Shown here: positions 48,721 to 58,439 of the stretch, piece after piece
Numbering within the stretch: the stretch's first letter is position 1
Layout: each line of letters begins with the position of its first letter
Source: Streptomyces himalayensis subsp. himalayensis
Lineage (GTDB): Bacteria > Actinomycetota > Actinomycetes > Streptomycetales > Streptomycetaceae
Direction of reading: 5' to 3'
DNA: 64,000 nucleotides
NCBI RefSeq assembly: GCF_013778455.1
Contig: NZ_JACEHE010000008.1
Location: 248,001 to 312,000, forward strand
Made by a program: the position numbers and the translations under genes
The notes under the pieces: generated by a model
What the model was told of the DNA's origin: nothing
Seen by the model: the letters and a program-made list of their open reading frames with translations, nothing else
Database searches by the model: none

Positions 48721-50298
48721 ATGCTGCGGCGTACGTTCATCACGGCGGTGCCGGCCGCGCTGGCCGCAGGAACCGCCACGGCATGCAGCGGCGTGAACGG
48801 CGACAGCAGCGACGGCGCCGCCTCCGCGCCCACGGGGTCCACGGGCACCGCGGGCGCCACCGCATCCGCCGCCGCGACAGCCGGACCCCCGGACGCCGGC
48901 TGGAAGGCGCTCGCCGAGGACCTCGACGGCCCGCTCATCCGCCCGGGCGACTCCGCCTGGTCGACGGCCCGCCAGCTCTACAACACCCGCTTCGACACCC
49001 TGAAGCCCGCCGCCGTCGCCTACGTCTCCCACGCCGACGACATCCGCACGGTCCTCGCCTACGCCCGCGCCCGCAAGGTGCCCGTCGCCATCCGCAACGG
49101 CGGCCACTCCTACGCAGGCTGGTCCTCGGGCGACGGCCGCCTCATCCTCGACGTGTCGAAGCTCTCCACGGTGCGGGCCTCCGGCGGCGAGGCCGTCATC
49201 GGCGCCGGCGCCAAGCTCATCGACGTCTATCGCGCGCTCGCAGCGAAGGGTCTGACGATTCCCGCCGGCTCCTGCCCCACCGTCGGCGTCTCGGGCCTCG
49301 CCCTCGGCGGCGGCCACGGCGTCGTCTCGCGTGCGTACGGTCTGACCTGCGACAGCCTCACCCAGGCCACGCTGATCACGGCCGACGGCAGGCAACTCAC
49401 CGCGAACGACAAGGAGAACAGCGACCTCTTCTGGGCCCTTCGCGGCGCGGGCAACGGCAACTTCGGCGTCGTCACGGAGCTCCGCTTCCGTACGCACCCG
49501 GCGCCCCAGGCCGTGACCGCCAACATGTCCTGGCCGTGGTCGCGGGCCGCAGCGGTCCTGACGGCATGGCAGGAATGGGGTCCCGACCAGCCCGACGAGA
49601 TCTGGTCGTCCTGCCATGTCGAGAACGCCGCGGGCGGCACACCGGCCGTCTCCGTCAGAGCAGTCTCCCTCGGCACCTACGGCGAGCTGCAGAACGCCGT
49701 CGACCGGCTGGCCTCCGCGATCGGCGCCCCGGCGAGCAACGTCTCACTGAAGCGCCGGTCGTACGAGGAGTCGATGGAGGTCTACGCCGGCTGCTCCGCG
49801 TACCCGGAGGACGCGATGTGCCACCTGCCCGGCTCCACGCCCGGCCGGAGCCCGCAGGGCGCGCTCGGCCGCGAGACGTACGCCGCAGCGTCGGACTTCT
49901 TCGACCGGTCGATCTCCGAGGCCGGTGTCCGGACGCTGCTGAATCGGATCGGGTCCGTCAGCGGCGGCACCGGCAGCATCGCCCTCACCGCGCTCGGCGG
50001 CGCCGTCAACCGCGTCGACCCGACGGCCACCGCGTTCGTCCACCGCCGCTCGCGGATGCTCGCGCAGTACATCGCGGCATGGCGCCCCGGCACCTCGGGC
50101 ACGGCCGCCCGCTCCTGGCTCGCCGAGACCCACCGCTCCATGACCCGCCACGCCTCAGGAGCGGCCTACCAGAACTACACGGACCCCACCCTCATGAACT
50201 GGCGCAAGGCGTACTACGGCGAGGCGGCTCCCCGCCTCGCCCAGCTGAAGACCAAGTACGACCCGAACAGGTTCTTCACGTATCCCCAGGCGCTGTAG
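48721..50298 (+). CDS. Secreted BBE-type FAD-linked oxidase
   Basis: 525 residues. Tat-type signal (RRTFITA) and a lipobox-like TATAC at about 18-22, then a Ser/Ala/Thr-rich linker. FAD domain with NGGHSYAG (His129) and SCPTVGVSG (Cys185), the two positions of bicovalent FAD in the berberine-bridge-enzyme family; C-terminal BBE block YQNYTDPTL and YYGEAAPRLAQLKTKYDP. It probably oxidises an oligosaccharide or alcohol outside the membrane; substrate unknown. Confidence 0.88.
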   Translation: MLRRTFITAVPAALAAGTATACSGVNGDSSDGAASAPTGSTGTAGATASAAATAGPPDAGWKALAEDLDGPLIRPGDSAWSTARQLYNTRFDTLKPAAVAYVSHADDIRTVLAYARARKVPVAIRNGGHSYAGWSSGDGRLILDVSKLSTVRASGGEAVIGAGAKLIDVYRALAAKGLTIPAGSCPTVGVSGLALGGGHGVVSRAYGLTCDSLTQATLITADGRQLTANDKENSDLFWALRGAGNGNFGVVTELRFRTHPAPQAVTANMSWPWSRAAAVLTAWQEWGPDQPDEIWSSCHVENAAGGTPAVSVRAVSLGTYGELQNAVDRLASAIGAPASNVSLKRRSYEESMEVYAGCSAYPEDAMCHLPGSTPGRSPQGALGRETYAAASDFFDRSISEAGVRTLLNRIGSVSGGTGSIALTALGGAVNRVDPTATAFVHRRSRMLAQYIAAWRPGTSGTAARSWLAETHRSMTRHASGAAYQNYTDPTLMNWRKAYYGEAAPRLAQLKTKYDPNRFFTYPQAL

Positions 50299-50343
50299 CC
50301 CCCACCGGCCCGCGGGTTCATCACCGTGCTTCCAGCGGAGCGC

Positions 50344-51828
50344 TCAGCCGCGCCCGATCACCAGCCCGTACTGCAGCGCGCTCGTCGACGACGGCAGCCC
50401 CAGGCTCCTCGGCGTCAGGGCCCTGGAGCCCGTCGCCGTCGGGCCCTGCGCGGTGCCAGGGAGAAGCCAGACGCCGCCCTTGGCGGAGTTCTCGCCGGGA
50501 GCGCCCGCCGCGAGGTCCGCGTAACCGTCGCCATCGTAGTCCCGCAGGCGGACCGAGGCGCCGAACCGGTCGCCCCACTCCGCGGTGCCCGGGACGCCGC
50601 TGCTGTTCTGGGTGAAGCCGAGACTCATCGCCGTACCGGCGGAGGTCAGCAGGCCGGTGGCGGTGCCGCGTACCAGCGTCACCATGCCCGCGTTCTGCTG
50701 CGAGCCGACCGCCTCGTACGCGTCGCCGATGGCGAGGTCGGCGTACCCGTCGCCGTCGATGTCGCCCGCGGCGACCGCGGCGCCGAGGCGGTCCTCGGAC
50801 TCGGCTGTGCCGGCGATGCCCTGGGTGTCCTGGTGGATCTCGTGGGTGCGGGCGCCGAAGCCGCCGGACTTCGAGCCGTACGCCACCTTCACAAGACCGC
50901 CCTTGAAGACCTCGGCACGGCCCGTGGAGTAGTCCGCGCAGTCCGGGGCGTCGGCCTCGTAGTTGGGGTAGCAGGAGCCGAGCGCCAGGTCGTCCGTGCC
51001 GTCCGCGTCGAAGTCGCCGGCGGCGAGGGAGGCGGCGGAGGCCGTGGTGCTCCACAGGTGCACCGCGGCACCGTCCTGCCAGCGGTAGATCCGGGTGAAC
51101 CTGTTCTCCATCGCACTGACCGAGACCGCGAGGTCGTCGTCGCCGTCGCCGTCGAAGTCGCCGGTGGTCAGGGCGCTCACGCCGCCGAAGTCCGCCCCGG
51201 CGATCTCCGCGGTCAGGCTGTCCGGGGAGTCCGCGGTGAGCGGGCCGGGACGCAGGACCGCGCCGCCGTGCTCCTCACCGTTCTGGTTGAGCGCCAGGTC
51301 GGTGCGGCCATCACCGGTCACGTCCCCGGCGGCCAGTATCGCGCCGATCCGGGAGAACTCGTTCTCACCCCGCGCGACCGTGTAGCCGCCGCTGGTGAAG
51401 CCGGAGGCGGAGCCGCGCAGCACCGTTACGGTGCCGTGTTCGGCGTACTTGTCGGAGGAGAGGGACTCGCTGGCGGCGCCCACGACCAGGTCGGCGTAGC
51501 GGTCGCCGTCGACGTCCGCGGCGGTGACCGCCGAGCCGAAGAAGTCACCTGCCTCGGGGGTTCCCGGCACTCCGCTCGTGGCCTGGGTGATCCGTACGGA
51601 GCCGTGCTTGCCCGGGCCGGACGCACCGCCCCACAGGACGCTCACATAGCCGGCCTTGGCCTTGTCACCGACCTGCGCGGAGGGCACGCCCACCGCCAGA
51701 TCCGGGTAGCCGTCGCCGTTGAAGTCGCCCGGCACGGCGGCCTCGGTGGCCTGAGCGGCGGTGGGCGCGGTCAGGCCCAGCAGGGTCGCCGCGCAGACCA
51801 CCGCCGCAGAAAGGATCTTGTTGCGCAT
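50344..51828 (-). CDS. Secreted FG-GAP repeat protein 1
   Basis: 494 residues. Signal peptide (AAVVCAATLLGLTAPTAAQA) then seven integrin-like FG-GAP/VCBS units, each with a calcium-binding DxDGDGYxDLxxG loop, for example DFNGDGYPDLAVG, DVDGDRYADLVVG and DYDGDGYADLAAG. This predicts a seven-bladed beta propeller. No catalytic domain, so adhesion or ligand binding is likely. A paralogue follows upstream on the same strand, 69 bases away. Confidence 0.87.
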   Translation of the reverse strand: MRNKILSAAVVCAATLLGLTAPTAAQATEAAVPGDFNGDGYPDLAVGVPSAQVGDKAKAGYVSVLWGGASGPGKHGSVRITQATSGVPGTPEAGDFFGSAVTAADVDGDRYADLVVGAASESLSSDKYAEHGTVTVLRGSASGFTSGGYTVARGENEFSRIGAILAAGDVTGDGRTDLALNQNGEEHGGAVLRPGPLTADSPDSLTAEIAGADFGGVSALTTGDFDGDGDDDLAVSVSAMENRFTRIYRWQDGAAVHLWSTTASAASLAAGDFDADGTDDLALGSCYPNYEADAPDCADYSTGRAEVFKGGLVKVAYGSKSGGFGARTHEIHQDTQGIAGTAESEDRLGAAVAAGDIDGDGYADLAIGDAYEAVGSQQNAGMVTLVRGTATGLLTSAGTAMSLGFTQNSSGVPGTAEWGDRFGASVRLRDYDGDGYADLAAGAPGENSAKGGVWLLPGTAQGPTATGSRALTPRSLGLPSSTSALQYGLVIGRG

Positions 51829-51897
51829 CGTTGTCGCGTCTCCTGTGACGTTCGAAGCAGTCGGTGTGAACCGCCGTGGGTCAGCGGGCGCCGTGGG

Positions 51898-53313
51898 TCA
51901 GCGGGCGAAGACATCGGCGAACTTGCGGCCGTCGACGACCGGATAGCCGAAGTCCGTCGCGTTGAAGGCGGTCGCGTACGACGCCGTCAGGCCCGAGGTC
52001 GTGCCGCGCAGCACCCAGGCCGCCCCGTCGTCGTATCCGTCGGGCAGTACGTCCTCGCCGAACGCGCCGACCGCCAGGTCCGCCCTGCCGTTGCCGTTGA
52101 TGTCGCGCAGCCGCAGCGAGGAGCCGAAGTGGTCGCCGGCCTCGGCGGCGCCCGGCACGCCCGGCGTGGCCTGGTGGAAGGACTGGGCACCGCTCGTGGT
52201 CACTCCGCCGGAACCGCCCTTGAGGAACACGATGTTGCCGACGTTGCGACGGCCGTCCACGTCCTCGTACGAGGCGCCGACCGCGATGTCCGCGTAGCCG
52301 TCGCCGGTCGCGTCGCCCACCGCGACGGCGGCGCCGAAGGAGTCGTAGTCCTCGTCGGTGCCCGGCACACCGGGGCTGGCCTGGGTGTACGTCGTGCCCG
52401 TGGCGGGCAGTCCGGCCGCTTTGCCGTACCGCACGGTGAACGAACCGCCCTTGGCGACCCTTGTGTTGCCGGTGACCAGGTCGTCGTATCCGTCGCCGTT
52501 GATGTCGCCGGCCGCGACGGCCCGATCCCAGGCGGCGCCGCCCGCGCCGCCCTCGGCAAGTACCGAGTAGGAGGAGCCGATGTCGCCGGGCCCGCCGCGC
52601 AGCAGGCCCACGTAATCGGCGGCGCTGTCCGTGCGGCTGCCGTACAGGACGTAGTCGCTGCCGTCGGTGCTGGAGAAGTGCCCGGCGACGACGCCGTCCA
52701 GGCGTACGTCCTCGGGCAGGAACCCCACCTCCGGCGCCAGCGCCCCGTCCTGGGTGGGCTTCCCGTCGGCGTACCACCAGAAGGTGTCGGCCCCGACGAC
52801 GACCAGATTGCCGGTGCCGTCCCCGTCGAGATCGGCGAAGGCGGTGCCCGTCCCGAACTGGAAGGCCTCGGCGCTCGGGGCGGTGAGCATGGAGCCGCCG
52901 GACGTGAACGGGTTCGCGCCGCCCCAGACGATGGTCACCGCGCCCCTCGGCTTGCCCGTGATCTCCTCGTAGGGCGCGCCGACGATCAGGTCGGCGTAGC
53001 CGTCGCCGTTGACGTCCCCGCTGGTGACGTTCTCGCCGAACTGGTCGACGGACTCCGAGGTCCCGGGAACCCCCGGGGTGTTCTGAGTGACGTTCACCGA
53101 CCGGGCGGGGCTGACCCCGGAGGCCGAGCCGAAGAGAACGGTGACCGTGCCACCGCTCGCCTTGGGCGTGCCGATGGCGAGATCGCGATACCCGTCGCCG
53201 TTGAAGTCGTCCCACAGCCCGGAGGGCGCCGCCCCGGCACCGGGAGCACCAAGCCCTGCAACAGCAAGGGCAGCAGCCGCAGCAACGGCGAGGGTACGTA
53301 TGCGCAAGGTCAT
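51898..53313 (-). CDS. Secreted FG-GAP repeat protein 2
   Basis: 471 residues. Signal peptide (TLAVAAAAALAVAGLGAPGAGA), then about seven FG-GAP units (DFNGDGYRDLAIG, DVNGDGYADLIVG, DINGNGRADLAVG); one blade has a decayed loop (GHFSSTDGSDYVLY). Start ATG 53313 with GGGAG upstream; a much longer frame continues into a Cys-rich non-coding stretch. First gene of the tandem pair. Confidence 0.85.
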   Translation of the reverse strand: MTLRIRTLAVAAAAALAVAGLGAPGAGAAPSGLWDDFNGDGYRDLAIGTPKASGGTVTVLFGSASGVSPARSVNVTQNTPGVPGTSESVDQFGENVTSGDVNGDGYADLIVGAPYEEITGKPRGAVTIVWGGANPFTSGGSMLTAPSAEAFQFGTGTAFADLDGDGTGNLVVVGADTFWWYADGKPTQDGALAPEVGFLPEDVRLDGVVAGHFSSTDGSDYVLYGSRTDSAADYVGLLRGGPGDIGSSYSVLAEGGAGGAAWDRAVAAGDINGDGYDDLVTGNTRVAKGGSFTVRYGKAAGLPATGTTYTQASPGVPGTDEDYDSFGAAVAVGDATGDGYADIAVGASYEDVDGRRNVGNIVFLKGGSGGVTTSGAQSFHQATPGVPGAAEAGDHFGSSLRLRDINGNGRADLAVGAFGEDVLPDGYDDGAAWVLRGTTSGLTASYATAFNATDFGYPVVDGRKFADVFAR

Positions 53314-53523
53314 GCTCCCGTCAGAGAACCGAGGCTTCAGTGACCTACGACACGCAAGGTGAACAAAGGGTTGTACACGACAAAGCACAGGGTGAACGCG
53401 CGCGGCTAATGCTCCCGCTGTGACCCCGAACAGTCCCCCGGACGGCCCCAAGACCAACCCGTACGGCTCCCTGAGCGAGCGCCCCCGCTGGCCCGCCGCA
53501 GGCGAGTGTCGTGCGCTGAGTAC

Positions 53524-53943
53524 ATGGACTCCGCGAGGAAACCTCGAATAACAGCGGCCCGAATAGCGACCGGCACCGCGGCAGCAGCAGCGACTCTGAC
53601 ACTGGCAGCAACAACCGCCGCCGCCCTGGAACAGGACGGCGCCCCCCACCCCGAGTCAGGCCCCCTGGCCCTGACCTCCGCAGCCGTAGCAGCGGCAGCC
53701 GCCGCAGCCGGCCTGGCGCTGAGTCGCAGACAGCGCTCGGACCTCAGAGAGCGCGCACCCGAGTGGCGCGCCCAAGACAAAGCCCCTGCGGCTACGCCGC
53801 AAGATCCCGCTCGGAAGCGGCATCCCGCACGTCCGGCCCCGGCTCAGTCCCCGACTCCGACTGCGCCTCACGGGTCCCCGCAGCCTCCCGCAGGGACCCC
53901 CGCTCCCGCACCAGCCACCCGACCCGCCCCGACCGCGCCATAG
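53524..53943 (+). CDS. Possible small membrane protein
   Basis: 140 residues with two Ala-rich hydrophobic stretches (about 15-35 and 47-65), then a Pro/Ala tail that overlaps the convergent PAP2 gene by 152 bases. Codon use is weaker than in neighbours and no Shine-Dalgarno is evident. It may be a real two-helix protein with an overlapping tail or chance. Confidence 0.3.
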   Translation: MDSARKPRITAARIATGTAAAAATLTLAATTAAALEQDGAPHPESGPLALTSAAVAAAAAAAGLALSRRQRSDLRERAPEWRAQDKAPAATPQDPARKRHPARPAPAQSPTPTAPHGSPQPPAGTPAPAPATRPAPTAP

Positions 53944-54526
53944 CCTTCGTCACCGGCGTGAGCAGCGCCATCGCCACCGGCGAGAGCAGCAACGCGACCG
54001 CCGTACCAAGCGCGAACCCGCCGATCACGTCCGTCGGGTAGTGGACCCCCATGTAGACCCGGCAGAACCCCTCCAGCACCGCCAGTGCTATCCCGGCGAT
54101 GCCGAACTTCCGGTTGGCCACGAAGAGCGCGACCCCCATCGCCATGGCGAGCGTCGCGTGATCACTCACGAACGAGAAGTCGGTCTTGCCGTCGATGAGG
54201 ACCTCGAGCCCTTCGTGATCGACGAAGGGCCGCGGTCGTTCGACGAACCCGCGTATAGGGATGTTGATGAGGACGGCGATACCGGCGGCCAGCGGCGCCC
54301 AGACGATCGCGGCCAGTGACGTGGCCGCGTCGTCGAGCGTCGCGGCCCGCTTCCGCATGGTCCACCAGCACCACAGCACCAGCAGCACCATGCCGAGCAT
54401 CAGCCCGTACTCACCGACGAATTCCATGGTCCGGTCGAACCAGCCCGGGGCATCGTCCGCCAGACCGTTGATGTCGTACAGCAGGCTGACGTCGGGGTTC
54501 GACCCAGATGTAGCGAGTCCAGCCAT
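53792..54526 (-). CDS. PAP2-family membrane phosphatase
   Basis: 244 residues, about five membrane helices. Phosphatase motifs: RPRP in GFVERPRPF, FVSDHATLA (SDH core) and GVHYPTDVIGG. These hydrolyse lipid phosphates such as undecaprenyl diphosphate or phosphatidic acid. The ATG at 54526 is chosen because the upstream part lacks hydrophobic or conserved sequence. The charged C-terminal 50 residues are cytoplasmic. Confidence 0.87.
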   Translation of the reverse strand: MAGLATSGSNPDVSLLYDINGLADDAPGWFDRTMEFVGEYGLMLGMVLLVLWCWWTMRKRAATLDDAATSLAAIVWAPLAAGIAVLINIPIRGFVERPRPFVDHEGLEVLIDGKTDFSFVSDHATLAMAMGVALFVANRKFGIAGIALAVLEGFCRVYMGVHYPTDVIGGFALGTAVALLLSPVAMALLTPVTKAMARSGRVGWLVRERGSLREAAGTREAQSESGTEPGPDVRDAASERDLAA

Positions 54527-54747
54527 CGTGCCGCGGCCCCTTTGTCCTTTCCTGCGGGCGCACCCTTGCGTACGCCTCTCCACCAACCCCCGTGGTCGTC
54601 GATCCGCTTCAGGAACAGGAACGCACAGCCCCGTCGCATACGTTCCGCCCTCCACCGAATGATCACGCAGACGTTACCTAAGAGAGACCCATCACCGCAG
54701 CTCAGGGGCGGTTCCGACGGATAGTTCCAGCCAAGCCGGGACTTGGA

Positions 54748-55758
54748 TCACACCTCCGGCGCCTGCGTCGGCAGCGCCTTCGCGCCATCCTCCGTGACAC
54801 GTGTCGCACCAAAGTAGTCCGGCGTGTCGACCGGGTCGAAGCGGATCACCGCACCCGGTCGTGGAGCGTCGATCATGTACCCGCCGCCCACATAGATTCC
54901 CACGTGCCGGATGGCCCGCGAATTGGTCAGGTCGTCCGAAAAGAACACGAGGTCTCCCGGCAGCAGCTCGTCCCGCGACGGATGCGGTCCGGCGTTGTAC
55001 TGGTCGTTGGCGACCCGGGGCAGCTCGATCCCCACGGTCTCGTACGCCGCCTTGGTCAGCCCCGAGCAGTCGAAGCGCCCGCCCTCGGCGGCCGTCCCGT
55101 CCCCGCCCCACAGATACGGCGTCCCGAGCTTCTTCTGCGCGAAGTAGATCGCCCCGGCCGCCTGCCGCGAGGGCGAGACCCGCCCGACGGGCCTCGCGAA
55201 GCTCTTCTGCAGTGTCGTGATCGTCTTCACGTAGTTCTGCGTCTCGCGGTACGGCGGCACGCCTCCGTACTTGATCACGGCATACGCGCCCGCGTTGTAC
55301 GCCGCGAGCATGTTCTCGGTCGGGTCGCCCGGCGCGTCCTTCACATACGAGGCCAACTTGCAGTCGTACGAGGCCGCCGAAGGGATCGCGTCCGCCGGGT
55401 CCCAGATGTCCCGGTCGCCGTCACCGTCCCCGTCGAGGCCGTGGGCGGCCCACGTGCCCGGGATGAACTGCGCTATGCCGCGCGCGTCGGCCGGGCTCTT
55501 CGCTTCCGGGTTGAATCCGCTCTCCTGGTACAACTGCGCGGCCAGCAGCGCCGGGTTGATGGCCCGGCAGAGATTGCCCCACTTCTGCACCAGCGCCTGA
55601 TACGCGGCCGGCACGGCACCCTTGGCGAGCCCGACGGCCCCGCCGCCGATCCCGCTCGCCATGCTCCCCGCGGCCATGTACGTCCCGACGACAAGCAGCC
55701 CGACGAAGCTCAGACACAGACCGATCCCGATCCCCGAAGCCACCCAGACTTTGCGCAC
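54748..55758 (-). CDS. Membrane-anchored transglycosylase/NlpC-P60 endopeptidase
   Basis: 336 residues. Membrane helix (about 5-28), soluble lytic transglycosylase domain with catalytic Glu79 (LYQESGFNPEAKS) and AYNAGAYAV, then an NlpC/P60 domain with Cys231 (FDCSGLTKAAY) and His285 (IRHVGIYVG). Two peptidoglycan-cutting activities in one protein are typical of VirB1-like components of Gram-positive type IV secretion. GTG 55758 follows GGGGGAGAG; an upstream in-frame start adds 11 residues. It belongs functionally with the locus at 59-64 kb. Confidence 0.87.
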   Translation of the reverse strand: MRKVWVASGIGIGLCLSFVGLLVVGTYMAAGSMASGIGGGAVGLAKGAVPAAYQALVQKWGNLCRAINPALLAAQLYQESGFNPEAKSPADARGIAQFIPGTWAAHGLDGDGDGDRDIWDPADAIPSAASYDCKLASYVKDAPGDPTENMLAAYNAGAYAVIKYGGVPPYRETQNYVKTITTLQKSFARPVGRVSPSRQAAGAIYFAQKKLGTPYLWGGDGTAAEGGRFDCSGLTKAAYETVGIELPRVANDQYNAGPHPSRDELLPGDLVFFSDDLTNSRAIRHVGIYVGGGYMIDAPRPGAVIRFDPVDTPDYFGATRVTEDGAKALPTQAPEV

Positions 55759-55836
55759 CCCCCAACTCTCCCCCATCCACGCCCTGTTCAAGGCCGTCTC
55801 GCCGGTATGACCGTTGCCCCAGCACGGCTATTCGGC

Positions 55837-56472
55837 CTATTCGGCCTGGTCCTCCGTGCGGCCCTTGCGACGTGGAGTACGCGGCGGCGCCCCGTACAGC
55901 GGGAAGCGTGCTGTCTCGACTTCGAAGCCGAGAGGCGGCGGCAGCGGCACGGGTTCCCCGAACTTGCCGGGCAGCACGTCCTGATAACTGCCGTTGTCCG
56001 GGCGGGTGTGCAGCGCCCAGGTGCCCTTTCGAGGGTCGATGACCAGGAGGACAGCGACGCGTGCGACCGCGTACCAGTCGGCCTTGTCCCTGATCTCCCT
56101 GGACTTCTCGGAACCGGAGATCACCTCCGCCGCAAGCGCCACGTCCACGGGATCGGCGAGCCAGTCGTCGTCGTCCTCCCACTCGGTGGGCAGAACGATC
56201 AGATCCGGCGTGACATAGTCGTCCGGGTCCTCAGGCAATGCGATCGAGGACATCTCGTACGCTGCCAGCCCTTCGGGCAGGGCCTCTCCGAGCTGTCGGC
56301 GCAGCCGTACCACCACACCCGCGTGCTTTCCACGCGGCGTAGGGGACATCACGAGCTTTCCTCCCACGATCTGCACCCGCAGACCCGTCGCTTCCTCGAG
56401 CTTCTCGGCGACCTCGCGCAGGTTCCCCGGACGGGGACGCGGATACATACCGGAGCCGCGTGGCACGGTCAT
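55837..56472 (-). CDS. Uma2-family putative endonuclease (DUF820)
   Basis: 211 residues of the PD-(D/E)xK-like Uma2 fold: Asp in YVTPDLIVLP, Glu in LAAEVISGSEKSREIRDK and the Lys/Arg of that helix, then AVLLVIDPRKG. The family is abundant in Streptomyces and its function is unproven. ATG 56472 begins the conserved part. The gene follows the HATPase gene on the same strand. Confidence 0.83.
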   Translation of the reverse strand: MTVPRGSGMYPRPRPGNLREVAEKLEEATGLRVQIVGGKLVMSPTPRGKHAGVVVRLRRQLGEALPEGLAAYEMSSIALPEDPDDYVTPDLIVLPTEWEDDDDWLADPVDVALAAEVISGSEKSREIRDKADWYAVARVAVLLVIDPRKGTWALHTRPDNGSYQDVLPGKFGEPVPLPPPLGFEVETARFPLYGAPPRTPRRKGRTEDQAE

Positions 56473-56630
56473 GGTTCGCGACCTCCGTTCCTCCGCCTCC
56501 GCCGCCTCTGCGGCTGCGCGAGCAGGTCGGGTGGGAGGACCCGTGTCCCGCTCGGCGTCGCCCCCACCGTACTGCTGCGCCCCGTCCACGGTCTGCGCCC
56601 CACGCTGCGTCCGCGTGCACGCAGGCGCCT

Positions 56631-57179
56631 TCAACCGCCGTTCGACCTCGACCACAACCGACCCCCATTTTCGCGGTCCGAGCACACGCCATTACGGTAA
56701 GTGACGTCACTGACATCCCGCCTCGAACCGCCCGGCCGAGCCGCCTCCCGGCCGCACTCCGCCCACAGCAGCTTCCCGCCGCACGCATTCGCCGCGTCGC
56801 CCAGCACGTACGCGCCCCAGGCGTCCGCGCACGCCCGCACGAGGTGCAGGCCACGGCCGCATTCGGCGTCTTCGGGCGGTACGCCCCCGAGCGCGCCCGG
56901 CGGCCCGCCGAACCCCGGCGGGATCGTCGGGTCCGAGTCCCATACGGCGACCCTGAGCCGGTCCGGTTCGGCCGAGCGCAGCCGGAGCGCGCACGGCCCT
57001 TGCGTATGGCGGTACGCGTTGGTGAGCAGCTCGACGGCGAGCAGCTCCGCGGTGGCGGTGAGCTCGGCGAGGCCGTGAACGGCCAGGACGGCACGGAGGG
57101 TTGTGCGGGCTACGCCCGGGGCCCGGGGATCGTGGGGAAGTTCGAGGGTGTAGGTCCAGGGCGGGGATACGGTTGACAT
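56631..57179 (-). CDS. Anti-sigma-like ATP-binding protein (HATPase, RsbW/SpoIIAB-type)
   Basis: 182 residues. GHKL ATPase: N box ELLAVELLTNAYRHT, G1-like VWDSDPTIPP and G2 CGRGLHLVRACADAWG. Streptomyces encode dozens; many act with XRE-DUF397 pairs as here, where it is divergent from the XRE gene. A Cys-containing tail follows (CGGKLLWAECG). Partner sigma or anti-anti-sigma unknown. Confidence 0.85.
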   Translation of the reverse strand: MSTVSPPWTYTLELPHDPRAPGVARTTLRAVLAVHGLAELTATAELLAVELLTNAYRHTQGPCALRLRSAEPDRLRVAVWDSDPTIPPGFGGPPGALGGVPPEDAECGRGLHLVRACADAWGAYVLGDAANACGGKLLWAECGREAARPGGSRRDVSDVTYRNGVCSDRENGGRLWSRSNGG

Positions 57180-57385
57180 CGGAAGTCTCCGATCGACGAG
57201 GGGAGTTGGATGCGTGCGTTTCAGTGCCCAGTGACCACAGCCGCTCCGTCGAGCGGGGTACTTCTGGGCGGGGCGCCCAATAAGAAGGTACTCGCGCAGC
57301 GATAAGCTCTTAACTGATTCGCCGAAAAGTCCGGTACTGCCACCCGTGTGGGTGACCAGCCAGAACAAGGAGGGCGGGCTCGCCC

Positions 57386-58234
57386 ATGAGGACCAACCCA
57401 ACGGGTCGTCAACTCCGACTGGGCACAGAGCTGCGCAAACTTCGAGAGCGCGCAGGCCTGACCTCCACCCAGGCCAGTCAACTTCTGGGCGTCAAGCAGC
57501 AGAACCAGATCAGCAACATGGAATCCGGACGGCTCGGTGTGAGCCCTGAGCGGGTGCATACGCTGGCCTGCCACTACGACTGCTCGGACAAGGCCCTCGT
57601 CGCAGCTCTCGCCGAGATGGCCGCCAACCGCAAGCGCGGCTGGTGGGAGGAGTACCGGGAGATCCTTCCCGCCGCACTCCTCGACCTCGCCGAGGTCGAG
57701 CACCATTCCACGTTGTTGCGCTCAGCCGTCACGGTGCACATCCCCGGCCTCTTCCAGACCACGGACTACGCCCGGGAGATCTTCCGCCAGGACGTACCAG
57801 AGCTCTCACCCCCGGACATCGAGCACCGGGTGTCGTTCCGGATCAAGCGGCAGGCCGTCCTGTTCGGGGAGACCCCCACCCCGCACCAGGCAATCGTCCA
57901 CGAAGCAGCCCTGCGCATGCAGTTCGGCGGTCCCACCATCACCCGCGCGCAGCTCAAGCACCTCCTGGACATGAGCGAACGGGACCACATCACGATCCAC
58001 GTCATCCCGTTCAGCGCCGGAACCTTCCCCGGCTCAGGACAGTCGATCTACTACTCCAAAGGCCCGGTGCCGCAACTGGACACCGTCAACCTCGACCAGT
58101 CCCACGGCCCCGTCTTTCTCGACGCCGAAGCCCAGCTCGACAAGTACCGCGTCCTGCTCGACCGCATGGAGGCCACGGCACTGTCGCCCGAGGAGTCGCG
58201 GGACTTCATCCACAAAGTCATTCAAGACCTGTGA
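57386..58234 (+). CDS. XRE-family regulator with DUF5753 (WhiJ-like)
   Basis: 282 residues. N-terminal HTH_31: LRKLRERAGLTSTQASQLL and QNQISNMESGR; C-terminal DUF5753 with VPGLFQTTDYARE-type block (IPGLFQTTDYAREIF), and SERDHITIHVIPF. This is the architecture of the WhiJ family, whose members are inhibited by small DUF397 partners encoded next door. Both DUF397 genes follow on the same strand. Confidence 0.92.
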   Translation: MRTNPTGRQLRLGTELRKLRERAGLTSTQASQLLGVKQQNQISNMESGRLGVSPERVHTLACHYDCSDKALVAALAEMAANRKRGWWEEYREILPAALLDLAEVEHHSTLLRSAVTVHIPGLFQTTDYAREIFRQDVPELSPPDIEHRVSFRIKRQAVLFGETPTPHQAIVHEAALRMQFGGPTITRAQLKHLLDMSERDHITIHVIPFSAGTFPGSGQSIYYSKGPVPQLDTVNLDQSHGPVFLDAEAQLDKYRVLLDRMEATALSPEESRDFIHKVIQDL

Positions 58235-58244
58235 AGGAACCAGG

Positions 58245-58439
58245 ATGCCCAAGCTCACTTGGCAGAAGTCGTCGTACTGCGCTCAGGGCAATTCCTGCGT
58301 ACACGTCGCCGCAAGCGCAGGAACGGTCCATATAACCGAAAGCAGCGACCCGAGCCGATCCATACTCGCGGCCACCCCCCGCGCCTTCGGCGCCCTCGTC
58401 CACACCCTCAAGCTGAAGGAGAACCGAACCCGTGGCTGA
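58245..58439 (+). CDS. DUF397 protein 1
   Basis: 64 residues: LTWQKSSYCAQGNSCVHVA, HITESSDPS and a C-terminal FGALVHTLK, the full DUF397 pattern. Ten bases after the XRE stop and overlapping the next DUF397 gene by eight bases. Predicted antagonist of the XRE protein. Confidence 0.9.
   Translation: MPKLTWQKSSYCAQGNSCVHVAASAGTVHITESSDPSRSILAATPRAFGALVHTLKLKENRTRG

Noticed and set aside
50326..53343. 1005-codon plus-strand open frame opposite the FG-GAP genes
   Set aside because: Long only because of repeated high-GC codons on the other strand; FG-GAP calcium loops are clear on the minus strand.
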